A stretch of DNA of 64,000 nt from Lactifluus volemus (lineage: Eukaryota > Basidiomycota > Agaricomycetes > Russulales > Russulaceae). The stretch is from the NCBI GenBank assembly GCA_022376515.1, contig WTXI01000123.1:43594-107593 (forward strand), written 5' to 3'. The first letter of the stretch is position 1, and each line of letters starts with the position of its first letter. A model generated the notes under the pieces. The model ran no database searches. It had not been told where the DNA came from and worked only from the letters and a program-made list of their open reading frames with translations. Made by a program: the position numbers and the translations under genes. Positions 22,506-35,006 of this stretch are shown piece after piece.

Positions 22506-23480
22506 GGGGGCGACCGGGACATCTAACCTAGTCAAGGCGAGGGCCTGGGTCGCCAAATAAAACGCGGTCATCAGCGATTTCTTCACGCCAACCTGTCGGT
22601 TCTGGCTGTACCTACGCAAATACAGTAAACCATTATCCCTACTTGAAGATGTGGATGAAGTTACGCTTCCCACGCTGTCATCCTGACCCCGCTGTCCCTA
22701 ATCCCCATTCCACCGCTACTCGGACATGGAAGGATCGACCGATCTGACACGCAGCAGCCTCAGGTTTCGTCGTTCCTATTTCGTTTTTCCCAGCCTCCCC
22801 TCGGTACAAATTTCTCCGTTCAAGTTATCCAAACTGAAACCGTCTGTGTCCCCCCTTCCCCCACCTGTCCGAGTCTCCCTTCCTACTTTCCCTTCCCCAT
22901 TTTGACCTTTTTTCCCTGACGGAGCCTTTATGTCTGTTCATCATGTTATAAAATTTGATGCCAGAAAGCACAAATATCGCCCCAATGACATAACGTGTTC
23001 CGTTCACCCAATTTAGTACCCCTCTAGCGCCCTTTTCCGTGTGATCGATGCAATGTGAATCACACTCAGTATCCCTCTTTCCAATCCCGTACAGCACATT
23101 GGCACTGAGGTCATCTCTGCTTCCTTGCCGCTTCTCCTTTTAGTTACTCATCTCATCAAGAAAAACCCCGAATTTGTTTAGTTTAGGCCAACTAACCGAA
23201 ATGAAAATTAGATTAATTTCGGTATTAGGTGGCAGCTAATTTGTCTATTGTGATGCCCCACCGTCATCATTAGCCCCTTCAAAACGTCCTGGAGAACCAT
23301 TTGTATCAGACCTCAGCGAGAGTATCAGCTGGCCCGTGTATGTGTTTGCTTCTCGCTCCATGTACGATCCTTCTAACTGGGTCTATTCGATAGACAGAAT
23401 GCCACACCATGGTGTGATTGATGGTGATGGTGAATCGCTGCCACACAACGTAGAAAGCCCATCTCACAGAAAACTGGCGG
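22506..23480. other. Intergenic, nothing recognised
   Basis: Only short frames without motifs. A stretch near 23045-23085 resembles the flank found before the UAP1 copies (ATCACACTCAGTA), so this too may be derived from duplicated block DNA. Confidence 0.3.
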
Positions 23481-23484
23481 CTCA

Positions 23485-23560
23485 GGACATTTTGGAATGT
23501 CTGCTGAATAGAGGCTCAGATAGCTTGCTAGTCGATACCCTCACAATACTTATTTCATAC
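23485..23560 (+). pseudogene. Family relic I (exon 4 fragment)
   Basis: GCTCAGATAGCTTGCTAGTC and GATACC correspond to the family's exon 4 codons for L-R-Q-L-A-S-R-Y, here on the + strand, with frameshifts and no other exons. Confidence 0.5.
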
Positions 23561-23579
23561 GTAGTGGGATGCTAGTATA

Positions 23580-24414
23580 TAGTGCAGAGGTTACGTGCCG
23601 ATGGGTTGTACAAATTGACATCAGCTGCATAGTCCGTCATATTAAATGGGAAGAACATGTTCTATAAGCATTTTGTGATCAATAATTGGCTACGTTCTGA
23701 ACTACATCTAGATGCGGGGGTACACAAATTTCGATATCGACGATGTCAATGATATACAGAGCATACGCTCACCTTGGAAGTAAAATCACTGCCTATGCTC
23801 TCCCAAAAGCAGATTCCATCACTCACCGAAGAAACATATTATCGTCAACGTGCCTCTATCAAGGGTTGGTGCAGTATGTCCATGATTCGGCCATCGCGAG
23901 AGATGCCGTTCTTGTGTGCATAGATAGCCCCGCAGGTCCATTTCAGCGAGATGCAAAACCACCGGAATATTTTATGCTCGACTTAGAGTGATAATATGAC
24001 ATGTGGCAGAAAACTCTGGAGGGTGAGCTGTAATCCAAGATGTGTAGACGAGCAAAAGCAGTCACGTGTCGATGTCAACTCGACAAGCGACGAGCGTTGA
24101 GCCATCTCTCACGAGTCGTCAGCCGGCCCGGATAAGACGCGGGGGCTGCTTCGTTCGTTATCTTTGGAGAGCTCAAAGAATGATTTCGACCAAGCAGGAG
24201 GGAAACGGAACTTCGGGTCATTCAAATCCAGATAAATCGTGAGTGCACCTTCCCCTTTAGTATAGTCGCCAAAGAGGAAAAAGGAATGCCACTTCCCATC
24301 TTGGGACGTATGGCACAAGGAGGATGCAGTGGTGTTCTCACCACCCCTTCACCGCGCTTCCATGACTTATTGCGCGCGTGAACTTATCTGTCATATGTGA
24401 GATAAACGTTATTT
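23580..24414. other. Intergenic, nothing recognised
   Basis: A 69-aa minus-strand frame at 24109-24318 (with KFRFPPAWSKSFFELSKDN) has protein-like composition, but I see no family, start context or splice partner to support a gene. Confidence 0.3.
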
Positions 24415-24754
24415 CATTTACCCGCACCTGCCACCTGACTTCAATCGAGATCGGTTTGCCCCTCTTACTTGGCAAGAGAAATCCTTCTTTCTACACTTCT
24501 TCCGTTCATTTCGTGAAAGTTAAGATTCAAAGGTTGACACCGCGTTTTAAATTAGGGTCTAGTATTCTATGTGGAAGTACATACATTGGTGACCTCCCAA
24601 CCTTCTTAACCCTAAGTCGAATAGACTCGATTGTGTGATAATTGTGTCCTTGAAACGCACTACTTTACACCTAATAGCAGCTGACTCGTGCATTTGCAGG
24701 TACAGCGGCGTAGAGCATCACAATGCGAAAATCTCCGCGTCATCTGTGCAAAGC

Positions 24755-24850
24755 TGATAGGAGGCTGTGGTAGAAATATTCAATGACAAGTAGCTGATAG
24801 CGGTGCAGTGGCAGAGCAGCTGACCTTAGCAGTCTGCAAAGGGAGGTCGT
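24755..24850 (-). pseudogene. Family relic J (exon 1/2 region)
   Basis: Matches 13585-13675 of copy E: AGGAGGCTGT through GCAGAGCAGCTGACCTTAGC to CTGCAAAGGG, that is the end of exon 1, intron 1 and the start of exon 2. Exons 3-4 are absent. Confidence 0.55.
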
Positions 24851-24859
24851 GTCAATCAG

Positions 24860-26017
24860 GATATGGCGGTATCGATAAGTACCAAATAAGGAGATCGGTT
24901 GTCCTCTTTGTTTTTGGGGCGCCATATGGATCCTTATTATTAATAAGTTATTAGACCCTGAAAAATTTCTCCACGAGGTACTCTCTGTCTAACTCACGCG
25001 CACTGCCAACGTAAATCACCCACTCTCATCACCTCATCATCAAGACTTCTGATAAGAGGTGGAGAACCGATACTGCAAAGGGCAGAGCTGACCTCTGCAA
25101 TCTACACACTCACCGGATTAGTGCCCAACGAGTGCAACCTGCTACCAGTTTGAACTTCCCAACGCCAAGTGCGGGTACGTGTGAGAACCTTCCGCATTTC
25201 TGCGGGTGCCACTCCTTCCGAGGAACCCGGGCCAATCCCGCCTTAGACAGTTAGCTGTCTGATGCTTCGCTGTGACTTTTGTGATCTTCTCATCCGCATA
25301 TTTTCCGCCTGGCGTCCTGTTTATCGGATAAGACCTCGGTTCACTTTTTCTTTCCTGGCTGTTCAACATTTACGAGGACACCAATTGAATGAGCTCCCTG
25401 TACTATAAGGTCAGCTCTCAGAATGAACTACCCTTCAACTATCGTCTGCAGTAGGACATTCCTTCGGGCATCTGAGCGTGACGGGAACAACATATCAGCG
25501 GTAATTTGTCCCTGTTTCTCAACAAGATACCAGCGATGATGTTGATGCTTGAAATCGTTGCGGACGCCATGCATGACTAAACGAGAAGCTGTCCAATGTC
25601 CACCAAGCGTTGTTTGACTAAGCGGTAGTAGTAAAAATTAGCCTACTACAGTATATACAACAAGCTATATCAAACACCCTGCATACAGTATGGCCATGGG
25701 GCCCTCAAGGTGTGTGCAGTGTTTTCAGATGTCGAATCGCCGCATGTCATGATAGCATCAAGGTAGCAGTACAACAGTGATGAGAAACGCGGTCCATGGG
25801 TTATTATATATTGTGCTGCTACAATTGAAGTCCACCGCCTCACAACTTCAATGGACCGAAGCCGCGGCGGACAAAGCGGCGCGCTGAGAGCGCTGGGGAA
25901 CCGTGAACGGCGTTCTCCGACCCGTAATGGGCATGAATTGATCCCATGATTGATCTCACTTTATAGCTTGACCCATTCGCAGCCAGCACCCTACCTAGCA
26001 ACCTACTTTTTTCAAAC
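24860..26017. promoter_or_regulatory. UAP1 upstream region
   Basis: Region 5' of the functional UAP1 start. Large parts are repeated upstream of pseudogene 3 (18105-19260) and the 24975-25120 part also upstream of pseudogenes 1 and 2. No clear TATA element was identified. The sequence just before the ATG reads TTTTTTCAAACATGG, a good start context. Confidence 0.4.
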
Positions 26018-27572
26018 ATGGCTACCGATGCTCTTCGTTCACGCTATGAAGCAGCCGGCCAAGGCCATCTCTTTACCTTCTGGCAACAACTCTCCGAAAC
26101 CGAACAGACAGCACTCGCCGCCCAACTAGAAGCGATCGATATCGAGCGCGTAAATCGCGTATACGCCAAAGCGGTCTCGGCAGAGCGGGAACTCGCTACC
26201 AAGGAAGAGGTGATCGAACCTCTACCGCAAGATGCGAGTGACAGAGTCACGCCGCAGTCGTCGTCGAGGGAGGCAGAATGGCGCGCAACGGGCTTGGCTG
26301 CCATCGCGCGGGGAGAGGTCGGCGTGCTCCTCATGGCTGGCGGACAGGGCACTCGTCTGGGTAGTTCTGCGCCTAAAGGGTGCTACGATATCGGTCTTCC
26401 ATCACACAAACCTCTATTCCAGTATCAGGCGGAACGTATCGCGCGCTTGCAACAAGTCGCGCAGGAGGAGGAGCACAAGCCCGCGGGCTCTGTCGTCGTA
26501 CCGTGGTATATCATGACGAGCGGACCGACACGACTCGCAACTGAGGAATTTTTCAAAGCGAATGGATACTTTGGGCTCAGATCCGAAAATGTCATCTTTT
26601 TCGAGCAGGGTGCGTGTTCGTTCCCTTTGTTGAGAGGTCATCATTCACCGCTAATCACACGTACTCATGCGTGTATGTGTAGGAACACTTCCATGTCTCA
26701 CGATGGATGGCAAAGTCCTGTTAGAGACAAAATCACGTGTTGCCGTCGCGCCGGACGGCAATGGTGGTCTTTACGCCGCCCTGCGCACCCCTCTGTCGCC
26801 GACCGACAAGACAAGGTCGGTCCTGAGCGATCTCGAATCACGCAAGGTTCTCTACGTGCACGCCTATTGCGTCGACAATTGTCTCGTCCGCGTCGCCGAC
26901 CCGGTCTTTGTCGGTTATGGCATCAGCAAGCAAGCCGACTGTGCCGCCAAAGTAGTCCCCAAAGCCTACCCTACCGAATCCGTCGGCGTCGTCGCGCAAC
27001 GCAGCTCCAAATTCAGCGTGGTCGAATATTCTGAGATATCCGCCGCGCAAGCCGAGGCGCGCGACCCCAACACGGGCGAGCTTCTCTTCCGCGCGGGCAA
27101 CATCGCGAACCACTTTTACACCACCACGTTTTTGCGGAGCGTCGCCTCGTTCGAGGACGACCTCGCCTTTCACATCGCTCGCAAGAAGATTCCGCACGTG
27201 GCCCTGCCAGACGGTACATCCGTCAAACCGACCAAGCCGAACGGGATGAAACTCGAAATGTTCGTCTTTGACGTCTTTCCGTACACGACGCGCTTCGCCG
27301 TGCTCGAAGTCGCGCGTACGGACGAGTTTTCACCGTTGAAGAACGCGCCCGGTACAGGCTCGGATGACCCCGAGACGAGCCGTCGTGACCTGCTCGCGCA
27401 ACATCGTCGCTTCCTCGAGGCGGCTGGCGCGACGGTAAGGGAGGGCGTCGAGATTGAGCTGTCGCCCCTCGTGACGTATTCTGGCGAAGGTCTGGCGCCT
27501 GTCAAGGGAAAGACGTTCACGCGCTCGGGTATCGTCAGCGCACTGGAGGAACTGGACGTTCTGGCGGCGTGA
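26018..27572 (+). CDS. UAP1: UDP-N-acetylglucosamine pyrophosphorylase
   Basis: Makes UDP-GlcNAc from UTP and GlcNAc-1-phosphate in the cytosol, the last step before chitin, N-glycan and GPI-anchor synthesis. Two exons, 26018-26609 and 26683-27572, give 493 aa, a normal family length. The Gly-rich nucleotide-binding loop is MAGGQGTRLGSSAPKG (residues about 108-123), followed by VVPWYIMTSGPT. Downstream are the conserved uridine/sugar-site region APDGNGGLY, then YCVDN and FRAGNIANHFY. The single intron starts GTGCGTGTTC and ends TGTGTAG. This is the only intact copy of four in the window, presumably essential and held by selection while its duplicates decayed. Confidence 0.95.
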
Positions 27573-27892
27573 TCGGAAGGAGTGAAATGAGTGAACGAAA
27601 TGTGACCGAATGAATGGGCGGAACACAGGGGATCGGAGATGGGATTCTGGATTTTATCCTGGCAGCGGAGAAGTTGTATTGACAAACCTTTGTATGTCAG
27701 ACAAAAAAAGAAAATTAAAAACTGCACGCGGGCGTAATGTAAAACCCCGCAGAAGGGATTCACTGTTTACTTTTCTTTCAGTTCAACGTGTGAATTGTTG
27801 AAGCCTTCCTCCCAAAATGGACGGGGGAAGTGTGTGTGCGTGTGTGTGTGCGTGTGCGTTGTGATTTAGTATACATTTGACATTGGCGATAG
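27573..27892. other. Intergenic between convergent genes
   Basis: Shared 3' region of UAP1 (+) and the taxilin-like gene (-). It contains a GT/GC dinucleotide tract at about 27830-27860. Confidence 0.4.
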
Positions 27893-30036
27893 TCAGCTGG
27901 CTACGTTCACCACGCCGGCGGCAACCTCTGTCCTTATGGAGACTTTGCCCCTCCTCTCCAGCTCTTCTCGAAGAGAGGCGAATAAGCGCTGGGTGCGCTC
28001 CGCGTTGGGCTGCAAATGTTCAATCTCGGTCACTCAGGACGACGGAGCTAATCGACGAATTGTAAAAGCGAGCCAAAAGCAGCGTACCTCTTTGCAACAC
28101 GATATCAGCCGTTCTACCAACATCGTCTGGCCCTTCTGCGCGTCATCCAGCTCCTTTCGAATTTGTAGACTCTGCACAAAACGAGACAAGGAAAATTCCG
28201 TCATCGCTTATTACAAAGCGGGAATTGGGCAGGTGGCACGTGCCTCTTCTTCGAGCTTCTCGGCTCGCAGTTTTTCCCCTTCCGCGAGCTGCTTCTGCTC
28301 AGCAGCTCGCGCACGGGATAGTAGGACTTCGAGCTCCTTGGACCGAATTACACATTCGAAATGACGTTCCCGCAATTCGTACTGTCGGAGGATATCCTTG
28401 AGACGCTCACGCACGCTATACGTTCCACCGTCAGTGTAGGGGTCTTGGGAATCCCTCATGAGCCGAACACGTACATGCCATCGAATATATCCTCTATAGT
28501 CCGCGCAGCCCTGATGGCGCATATAAGTCAATGATGAGGACGGCTATCAAAAAAAGGGCGCCTACTCTGTTGGATCGTCCGACCAAAACTTCTTGAGACT
28601 TTGTCGCCGCGGCTCACACTCTTCCTAAAATCGCCAAATAATTTTTGGTCATAAAAAGAAAAAGAAAACCGTAGCCCCTCCGGTTTGATCACAATACACT
28701 TACCAAGGCTGGAGTGCTTGGCCCTTCCGTCAGATCCATGAGTTCGACTGCCAGAATCTCGTCCCCGTCCTCCATGCCGGCCTCCTCTGGGGTCTGCTCT
28801 GCATCAACCCGACGCCCGCTATGTGTGAAGATGAAATTCGCGCCGGCTCCTGAGCCAACTAGCGGCGCGATGACACCATTGACCAATTTTGACGAGGGGG
28901 CATTCGACTCGCCAGCGGCCGCTGCCACCTTCTTCCCACCACCGCCGGTACCGCCGTTCGTCTCCATGCGATCCGTCCAGGCGGCAAATAGCTTTGTCAG
29001 CTTTGTCTTGCGTGAGATCTTGAAGAAGAGCTCGGCGCGGTAACGACAGACGACTTTGACGACAATGTCGGGCGACTGGCGGAACTTGAGGTCCTGCAGT
29101 TTCGCCTTCTCGTCACGTCGCGAGATGTCGTTCTTCATTTGTACGATCTAAGCGTGGGGGATATCGTATTGAGAGAGAAAGCAAGATTTAATGGTGCAGG
29201 TTCGAGCGCACCTCGTCCTGCGCTTCTTCTACTGACTGGGAAAGCCGCTTCCCGTCCTCCTGGCATCAATTGGACTCTCGTGTGGTAGCACGCCCATGAA
29301 ATATTTACTCACCCTCAAACGCTTATTGTCCTGTCCGAGAGTTTCAGTCCACTGCTTTAATTCGCACTCGAAACATGGCGCACCTTCTGCAACTCCCGCG
29401 CGAGATTCTCCATCTTGATCTTTGTCTGGTTAGCCTTCGTAAGTTGGCTTTTCGCTATATTGAGCGTCAATGTGTGAAAAGGACACGGGTGTATTCGTGA
29501 AAGTACCAGCGTCTTTGTCTTTGAGTAGTTTCTGCTTCTCCTTCTGGTGCTCCCGCTCCATTCGCTTGAACTCTGCAAACTACGAGCACTCAGAGTCCAG
29601 TCAAGGGTACAAATGAGCAGCGGTGCAGGCGCACCAGCTCTATGTACTTCATGTGCACAGCGTTTTCCTCCAAGCCGCGGACGTGCTTCTGTGCCTCTTC
29701 AGCTGCGATACGTAAATGATGCATTGTAAGATTGCAACGGCCACGCAACAAAAGAGAGGTCGTGCCGATGTGCGCACCATAGCGGCGTTCCTCTTCCTCC
29801 ACAAACTCCTCTTCCTCCTCGAGAGCAGCTATGCGATTTTTCAGGCTCTCGTACATAGCCGCGGGATCCATTGGCGCCGAATCCGCCTTCTTTTTCGACT
29901 TGCCATTTGTGACAATGGTGTGTGGCTGGCGCGCCGAACCGGACGGCGGGGAAGGGGCAGGACCTGTTGGTGGAGGCTTGGCAATTCGTGGTGGGGCGAC
30001 TGTTGCGGTTGTCGTCGTTGTCACTGCGCCATTCAT
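27893..30036 (-). CDS. Taxilin-like coiled-coil protein with SUMO-like domain
   Basis: Multi-exon gene starting at ATG 30036. The first exons give a Pro/Thr-rich N-terminus (GPAPSPPSGSA), then coiled coil, then the taxilin-like signature SQLTKANQTKIKMENLAREL. The exon near 28704-29149 continues the coiled coil (MKNDISRRDEKAKLQ) into a ubiquitin-like fold: DIVVKVVCRYRAELFFKIS, a ~40-residue Gly/Ala/Ser-rich insertion, then FIFTHSGRRVDAEQTPEEAG. This resembles SUMO/Rad60 domains but has no C-terminal Gly-Gly for conjugation. Later exons return to taxilin-like sequence (LKDILRQYELRERHF, IRSKELEVLL), then QKGQTMLVERLIS, and the stop at 27893. Taxilins bind syntaxins in vesicle traffic. The link across the intron after 28704 is the weakest part of the model. 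Confidence 0.6.
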
Positions 30037-30659
30037 GACGGGGGAGTGGCAGACGGGTGTGTTGGGGTGGGGGAAACAAAGGGAAAATTGGGTGGAAGTG
30101 CTGTGGAGGTCGGGTTGGCACGGTTGTGGTCGTCGGCTCGGCCGCGCGACACGCTTTTCGTCGGAGCGCCGCTGGCGCCACGAGCCCGGTTACATGATTA
30201 CGCAAACACACAACTCCGTTGGAAATGAGACATCTTAAATGACAATCCTATAACACAAAATGGCTAGGGAACGAAATTGGCAGATACTACAGCTCAACAA
30301 GAAGAATGTCTGAACGTTGTCCGTTATTTAATGCTATAAGATCTGAAGCAAATAAGGAGATTTAGCTCCAAGGTCCCTGTAGGAAAATACCCGATGGAAG
30401 CGACATGCCCATAGTCGAGTTGGTGAGCCACGCGAGAGTATTTTGAGTAAACGATCCATCCATAAATCAAAGTACAGTAGTGGCAGACACTTTAAGCCAG
30501 TGGCGGCGAGCAGCCGACGGCCATCAAAGAATATCACGTGACTTGACGCGTCGCAACACGCGACTGACTCGTTTACCGTAATTGATGCATCACGCTTCCA
30601 CATCTACTGTACTCTCTCTCATACAAATTTTTTTACTCAAACACTGACCAGGTGTCGTT
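30037..30659. other. Divergent promoter region
   Basis: Lies between the divergently transcribed taxilin-like gene and the BRCA2 homologue. No further gene recognised; the short frames lack motifs. Confidence 0.4.
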
Positions 30660-33600
30660 ATGTTTGGTAAGTGACTATCTTGTTAACTCTTCCTTTTCCT
30701 CACCGCGCATAGATTCATCTTCCCCTCCTCGTAAGCGACAACGGATGTCCTCTCCTACCTACGATGAACAACTGGCACTTCCTAGTCAAGAAGAGCTTAG
30801 CGCGGTGGATCAACTGGAATATAGTTTGTCTCAGACACCGCTTCATAGTCGTAAGAGCGCAGGCAATGTGCTTCCTATGGGACATTCATCACAGGATAGC
30901 TTCCGTCCTAGGGTATGCTCTTCGGAGTCTTGTTTTAGGTCGCTTAGCTGACATCATGGACAGGGTCCTCAGGGAGTTACTGATCTATCTAATCGACGAA
31001 TCACTACGCCAGTCACTTCTTCATCTCCACGACAACATCCATATCGGGAACATGATGATTCTAATGATCCATTTACATCCCCGTCCAAACCCTTCAAGAG
31101 TTTCATCCCTGCATCGTCCTCCCATCTTCAGCATACATTTCTCGAGCCTCTACTATTAGATCCAGACGATCGACTAAATGAGCGTGAGGAGGGTTTAGGA
31201 GAATCAATCACCCCAGCGATTGGTTTTACATCCGCCTCGGACCTTGTCACCTCATCTGTTGGCTTCACTTCTGCGTCTGCTCTTGTGGACCAACCAGTGT
31301 CTATGACTCAACATGGCTCGTCCTCCCCGTCACACTCACAGGATCTTGAAGATAGCGCCTACACCACGGACGCGTTCAAGACTACGGATAACTCCAGACC
31401 ATTTTCAATGTTTACCTCTCTTGGGAAGAAGAATTTGTTCCAACCGAGTGCTACAGCAATTAGGACGGCCCTGGAGCGAGCGAAGCGTTGGGAAGCGGAA
31501 GACGACAGTCTGATCCTTGATGACCCACCAGAAAAAGACCTACATATTACCATGTCCCCGCGCCAGGCCCTGGCGGCTGAGAACATCCCTCCCCTGCGAA
31601 CGGGCTCAAGCCCAACTGCTTCTGGGTCAGCAAATGTATCCGGCCATGCAAATGTAGGCTGCAGTGTAGTCGACACCTCAGGTGCAGGTCAACTCGAAGC
31701 AATATCGGCCTTCCAGTCAGCATCAAGTATTACTACTCCAACCCCCCTTGGGAATCGCTCGATCCAGAGGCAGTCTGGTCTTGAAGGAAGTAGTCTAATG
31801 AAGTCCTTCAAATCCCCCCTTCACAAACCATCAGCTACAAGGAATTCCGGGAACTCACCAAGTACACCATCTGTTTTGCACCCCCGTGCTTCTACGGTTA
31901 CAAAGGATCATAGGTCCGCCGTTCTGGACCCTAGTGTCACGCCTATTTCAGGAACCAAATTCTCCACTCCCCTGTCCGTCAGAGGCACACCGATACGCAA
32001 GTCACATGCCAAGAAATTTGTCACTCCCTTCAAGACAGGCATGAGACCGGGTGAGGTGGGCCATACCGAGTCCAAGGCCCGCTATGATTCAGAGAGGGTC
32101 AGCGTTGCATCCAGATTCGGCACAGATAGTGCGCCATCCACGACCGATCAGCGTGTAAGGCCCACGAGGAGACGGTTCTTCGACCTTTGTATGTTATTAA
32201 TGAACATGTGCTTACCGGCACTCCTGACATGACTTTGCAGCGGTTCCACGTGGCAGGAAGACGTTAGCCTCGTCGGGCTTTCGGCCTGGAAGTCTCAGTC
32301 CCGAGGCACTCGCAGGAATGGGACTGTAAGTCTTTTGCTTAGTATTTGTTCTCCATTGTGACGGCATCATACAAACGTCAGAGATGTAGCTGAGCTGCAT
32401 AATTTGGACCGGAACTCTCCCAAGCAACATAAATTCCCAGTTTTCTCCAAGGATAGTCAGAGTACTAACTCCACCCCACCCATCCTCCAAGGACCCATCG
32501 ATGCATTCCGTGAGCTGAAAGTCACTGGTGGCAGTTTAGCCACGCAGGAGTGGGTCGACAATCATTGGTTCCTAATTCTTTGGAAGTTAGCCGGAATGGT
32601 TACTCTCGACCCAGAGAACGAGCTTGATGTAAATCGGAAGCGATGGAGCTGGACAGAGACAATGCACCAGTTGCGATATCGGTGCGTTTTTTTTCGGTTC
32701 CTTGACGATACCCACCGAGTCTCCTTCCATAGTTATGAAAAGGAACTTTACGGTGGAGCACGTCCGGCACTTCGCCTCATTGCGGCGCAGGATACCTCCG
32801 CAGGTCTTCACATGGTTCTTTGCGTCTCGGACATCACCTGGTCAGAAGGTGGTACTGGCGAAGATGGTCTACCGGTCGTGCCCCATCCGACTCTTGAACT
32901 CACCGATGGCTGGTATTGTTTGCGGGCGCGAGTAGACGAAGTTCTCGCTCGCGCGACACGCCGAGGCGTGATTCGCGTCGGACGTAAGATTGCCGTCTCT
33001 GGCGCGTCGGTGCGCTTTTCGGTCTCTGCTGAAACGCATGCATAGGACTGACATGAAATAGATACCACGAGATACAGAACCATGCGAGGTCCTGGAAGCA
33101 TACAGCAAAGTCGAATTAAACCTGACAGGTAACGGGGCTCACCTCGCACCATGGCACGCCAAGTTAGGTTTCCAACAGCACCCTGCAATAGCTACGCTCC
33201 ACAAACTCTCGCCAGATGGGGGAACGGTTCCGTGTCTCGAATTGGTTGTCACCAAGGTTTGTAAATTCGCCGGTCTGCGTTGACTAACTTGCTGAGCGAC
33301 GTAGGTGTATCCTATAGCGTTCCTCGAGTTTCATAAGGATGCAGACGGGAAAGTCACGCGCGAAGGTCCCAGGCGCGAGAAGGAGGAGCTAGCTGTGCAC
33401 GACGCGTGGGCTGTAGGTTTCTGAATATAAGTGCTTGATAATTTCACTTATTCTCGTTCAGCGGAAGCGCGAGCGCGAGTACCAGCGGCTTCGGAAGGAA
33501 GCAGAGGACAAGCAGAGGCTCTTTCTTGACTGGGCTCAACGCTTCGAAGCTAAATCTGGTTCATGGCATCCAGGAGACGACGGTGCATCTCTAACCTGCT

Positions 33601-34220
33601 CCAACCTTTGTCTCACTCTGATCCATAACGCGCAGAGGAGATGCCGAGTCATATCGAATCACTATTTGACGAGTGCGAGTATTCATCCGATCCCAGCTCG
33701 GTTTTGCGTCGTACTACTAGTCGAGCTGAAGCTGGATGGCTCGCGCGCTTCGCGAGAGAACGTGCCGAGCAGGAACGCGAATCGCTCGAGCTGGGAATTG
33801 AGCGCGAGCTGCAGGTACGGTAGCTTTTCCATCTCGTTCCAACCCAATGCTCAAGGAAAGGTTAGTCTACATGTCCTCCGCGCGAAGTGCGCAACTTTCG
33901 CGTCCTGCTAATGCGCGATGCACGCGTGACACGAAGACCTGCGCGTCGCCTGGTCGAGCTCACGGTATGGGAGGTGCTCTCGCTGGCGTTTGACGGAGCG
34001 CCAGTGGGGCAATTCAAGGAGGGTCAGCGTTTCCAGGTCAGTCCCTCGTGTAGCACCCGTTTGATGGTCGCTTATTAGAGGTTTTCCTTTTTTCCCCTTC
34101 TGTTGACACTAGGTTACGAATCTCCTTCCGACGCAGAAGACCGCGTGGATGGATCGCGGCGTGGACGATTCACATGTGTATCTCAGTACAAGCAAAATTT
34201 CCCGATGGTCCAAACTGTAG
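30660..34220 (+). CDS. BRCA2 homologue (Brh2-type recombination mediator)
   Basis: Twelve exons splice in frame to 991 aa: 30660-30666, 30713-30912, 30964-32188, 32241-32325, 32382-32681, 32733-33009, 33062-33256, 33305-33412, 33462-33582, 33636-33814, 33866-34036 and 34113-34220. The N-terminal half is disordered with BRC-like Rad51-binding motifs: GFTSASDL near residue 156, GFTSASAL near 169, and a weaker MFTSLGKKNLF near 218. The C-terminal half has the helical domain (WVDNHWFLILWKLAGM, then MHQLRYRYEKELYGG), OB1 (LVLCVSDI-like VLCVSDITW, LAPWHAKLGF), an Arg/Glu-rich helical stretch and a final OB fold (ELTVWEVLSLAFDG, QRFQVTNLLPTQ). BRCA2 proteins load Rad51 on ssDNA for homologous recombination. 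Size is close to Ustilago Brh2. Confidence 0.92.
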
Positions 34221-35006
34221 TAATACCCAGGTATCATCTATACCCTACCCGGAGCCCTTCCCTGACAATATCATGTAAACCAAGTATCACGTCTTTGTGC
34301 TGTTTTATAATTCTTTTTCTATCTTCCGCGGATCCCAATTAAAACCCGAATGTATTATAGAACAACATATCCCGAGACGCACGGTGTGAGGGACACTGCA
34401 TCAGAAATATATTACTCAGCTTCCTGGCAGTGTAACCCTTTATCAGGAAACGAGTGGTAAATGATCTGCGAGAACATCTGACGTAGGTAGATCAGTAGTG
34501 ATATCTCCGATGGCAGTGTTCTAGTCTTCTCTGCACGCCAAGAAGCCCTGGTCCAGCTTACTGACTCGGACGTTGCGGTCTCCGTCCGCGAATCTGCGCG
34601 GGCGCGGGAAAGAAAGTTTAAGGTCAAACCTTACTAGTACGGCTGTGCCTAGCTATTGACGACGACTTCTTTTCCCTATTATAAAATGAGGGGCCATCAT
34701 TGAGCCCAATGCAGTTGTTTCGGAGGGCGATGGACCCGTTGTTATCATAGAGACCTACGTGGCGAGAGTTGAAAAGTCCACTCTATCGATAATCGGATCA
34801 TTCTGGGGCAGCAGAACTCCAGTTGAAGGGGGTACTTGTACCACGCACGCAGAAACCCCAACCACGGGTCTGAATTGCGCTTTGGTTACACGTTGGTCGC
34901 AATGAGAACGTTGCCGCGGCAGACCATACAAGGAAGGTAAGTCACACGACTGGCACTCGCACGGTTTTTCGACCCCACTGGCAAGACTCCTCATCTGTTG
35001 CCCAAC
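34221..35006. other. Intergenic, nothing recognised
   Basis: Between the BRCA2 homologue and the next + strand gene. Short frames on both strands (34412-34627 and 34755-34994, minus) show no motif. Confidence 0.3.

Noticed and set aside
26044..26352. Minus-strand 102-aa frame also present at 19571-19879
   Set aside because: Antisense of UAP1 exon 1; its conservation in pseudogene 3 only reflects the duplication.
26232..26516. Second + strand frame overlapping UAP1, also seen at 19759-20043
   Set aside because: Out-of-frame shadow of UAP1 exon 1 in a GC-rich coding stretch.
34412..34627. 71-aa minus-strand frame downstream of the BRCA2 homologue
   Set aside because: No motif, start context or splice partners.
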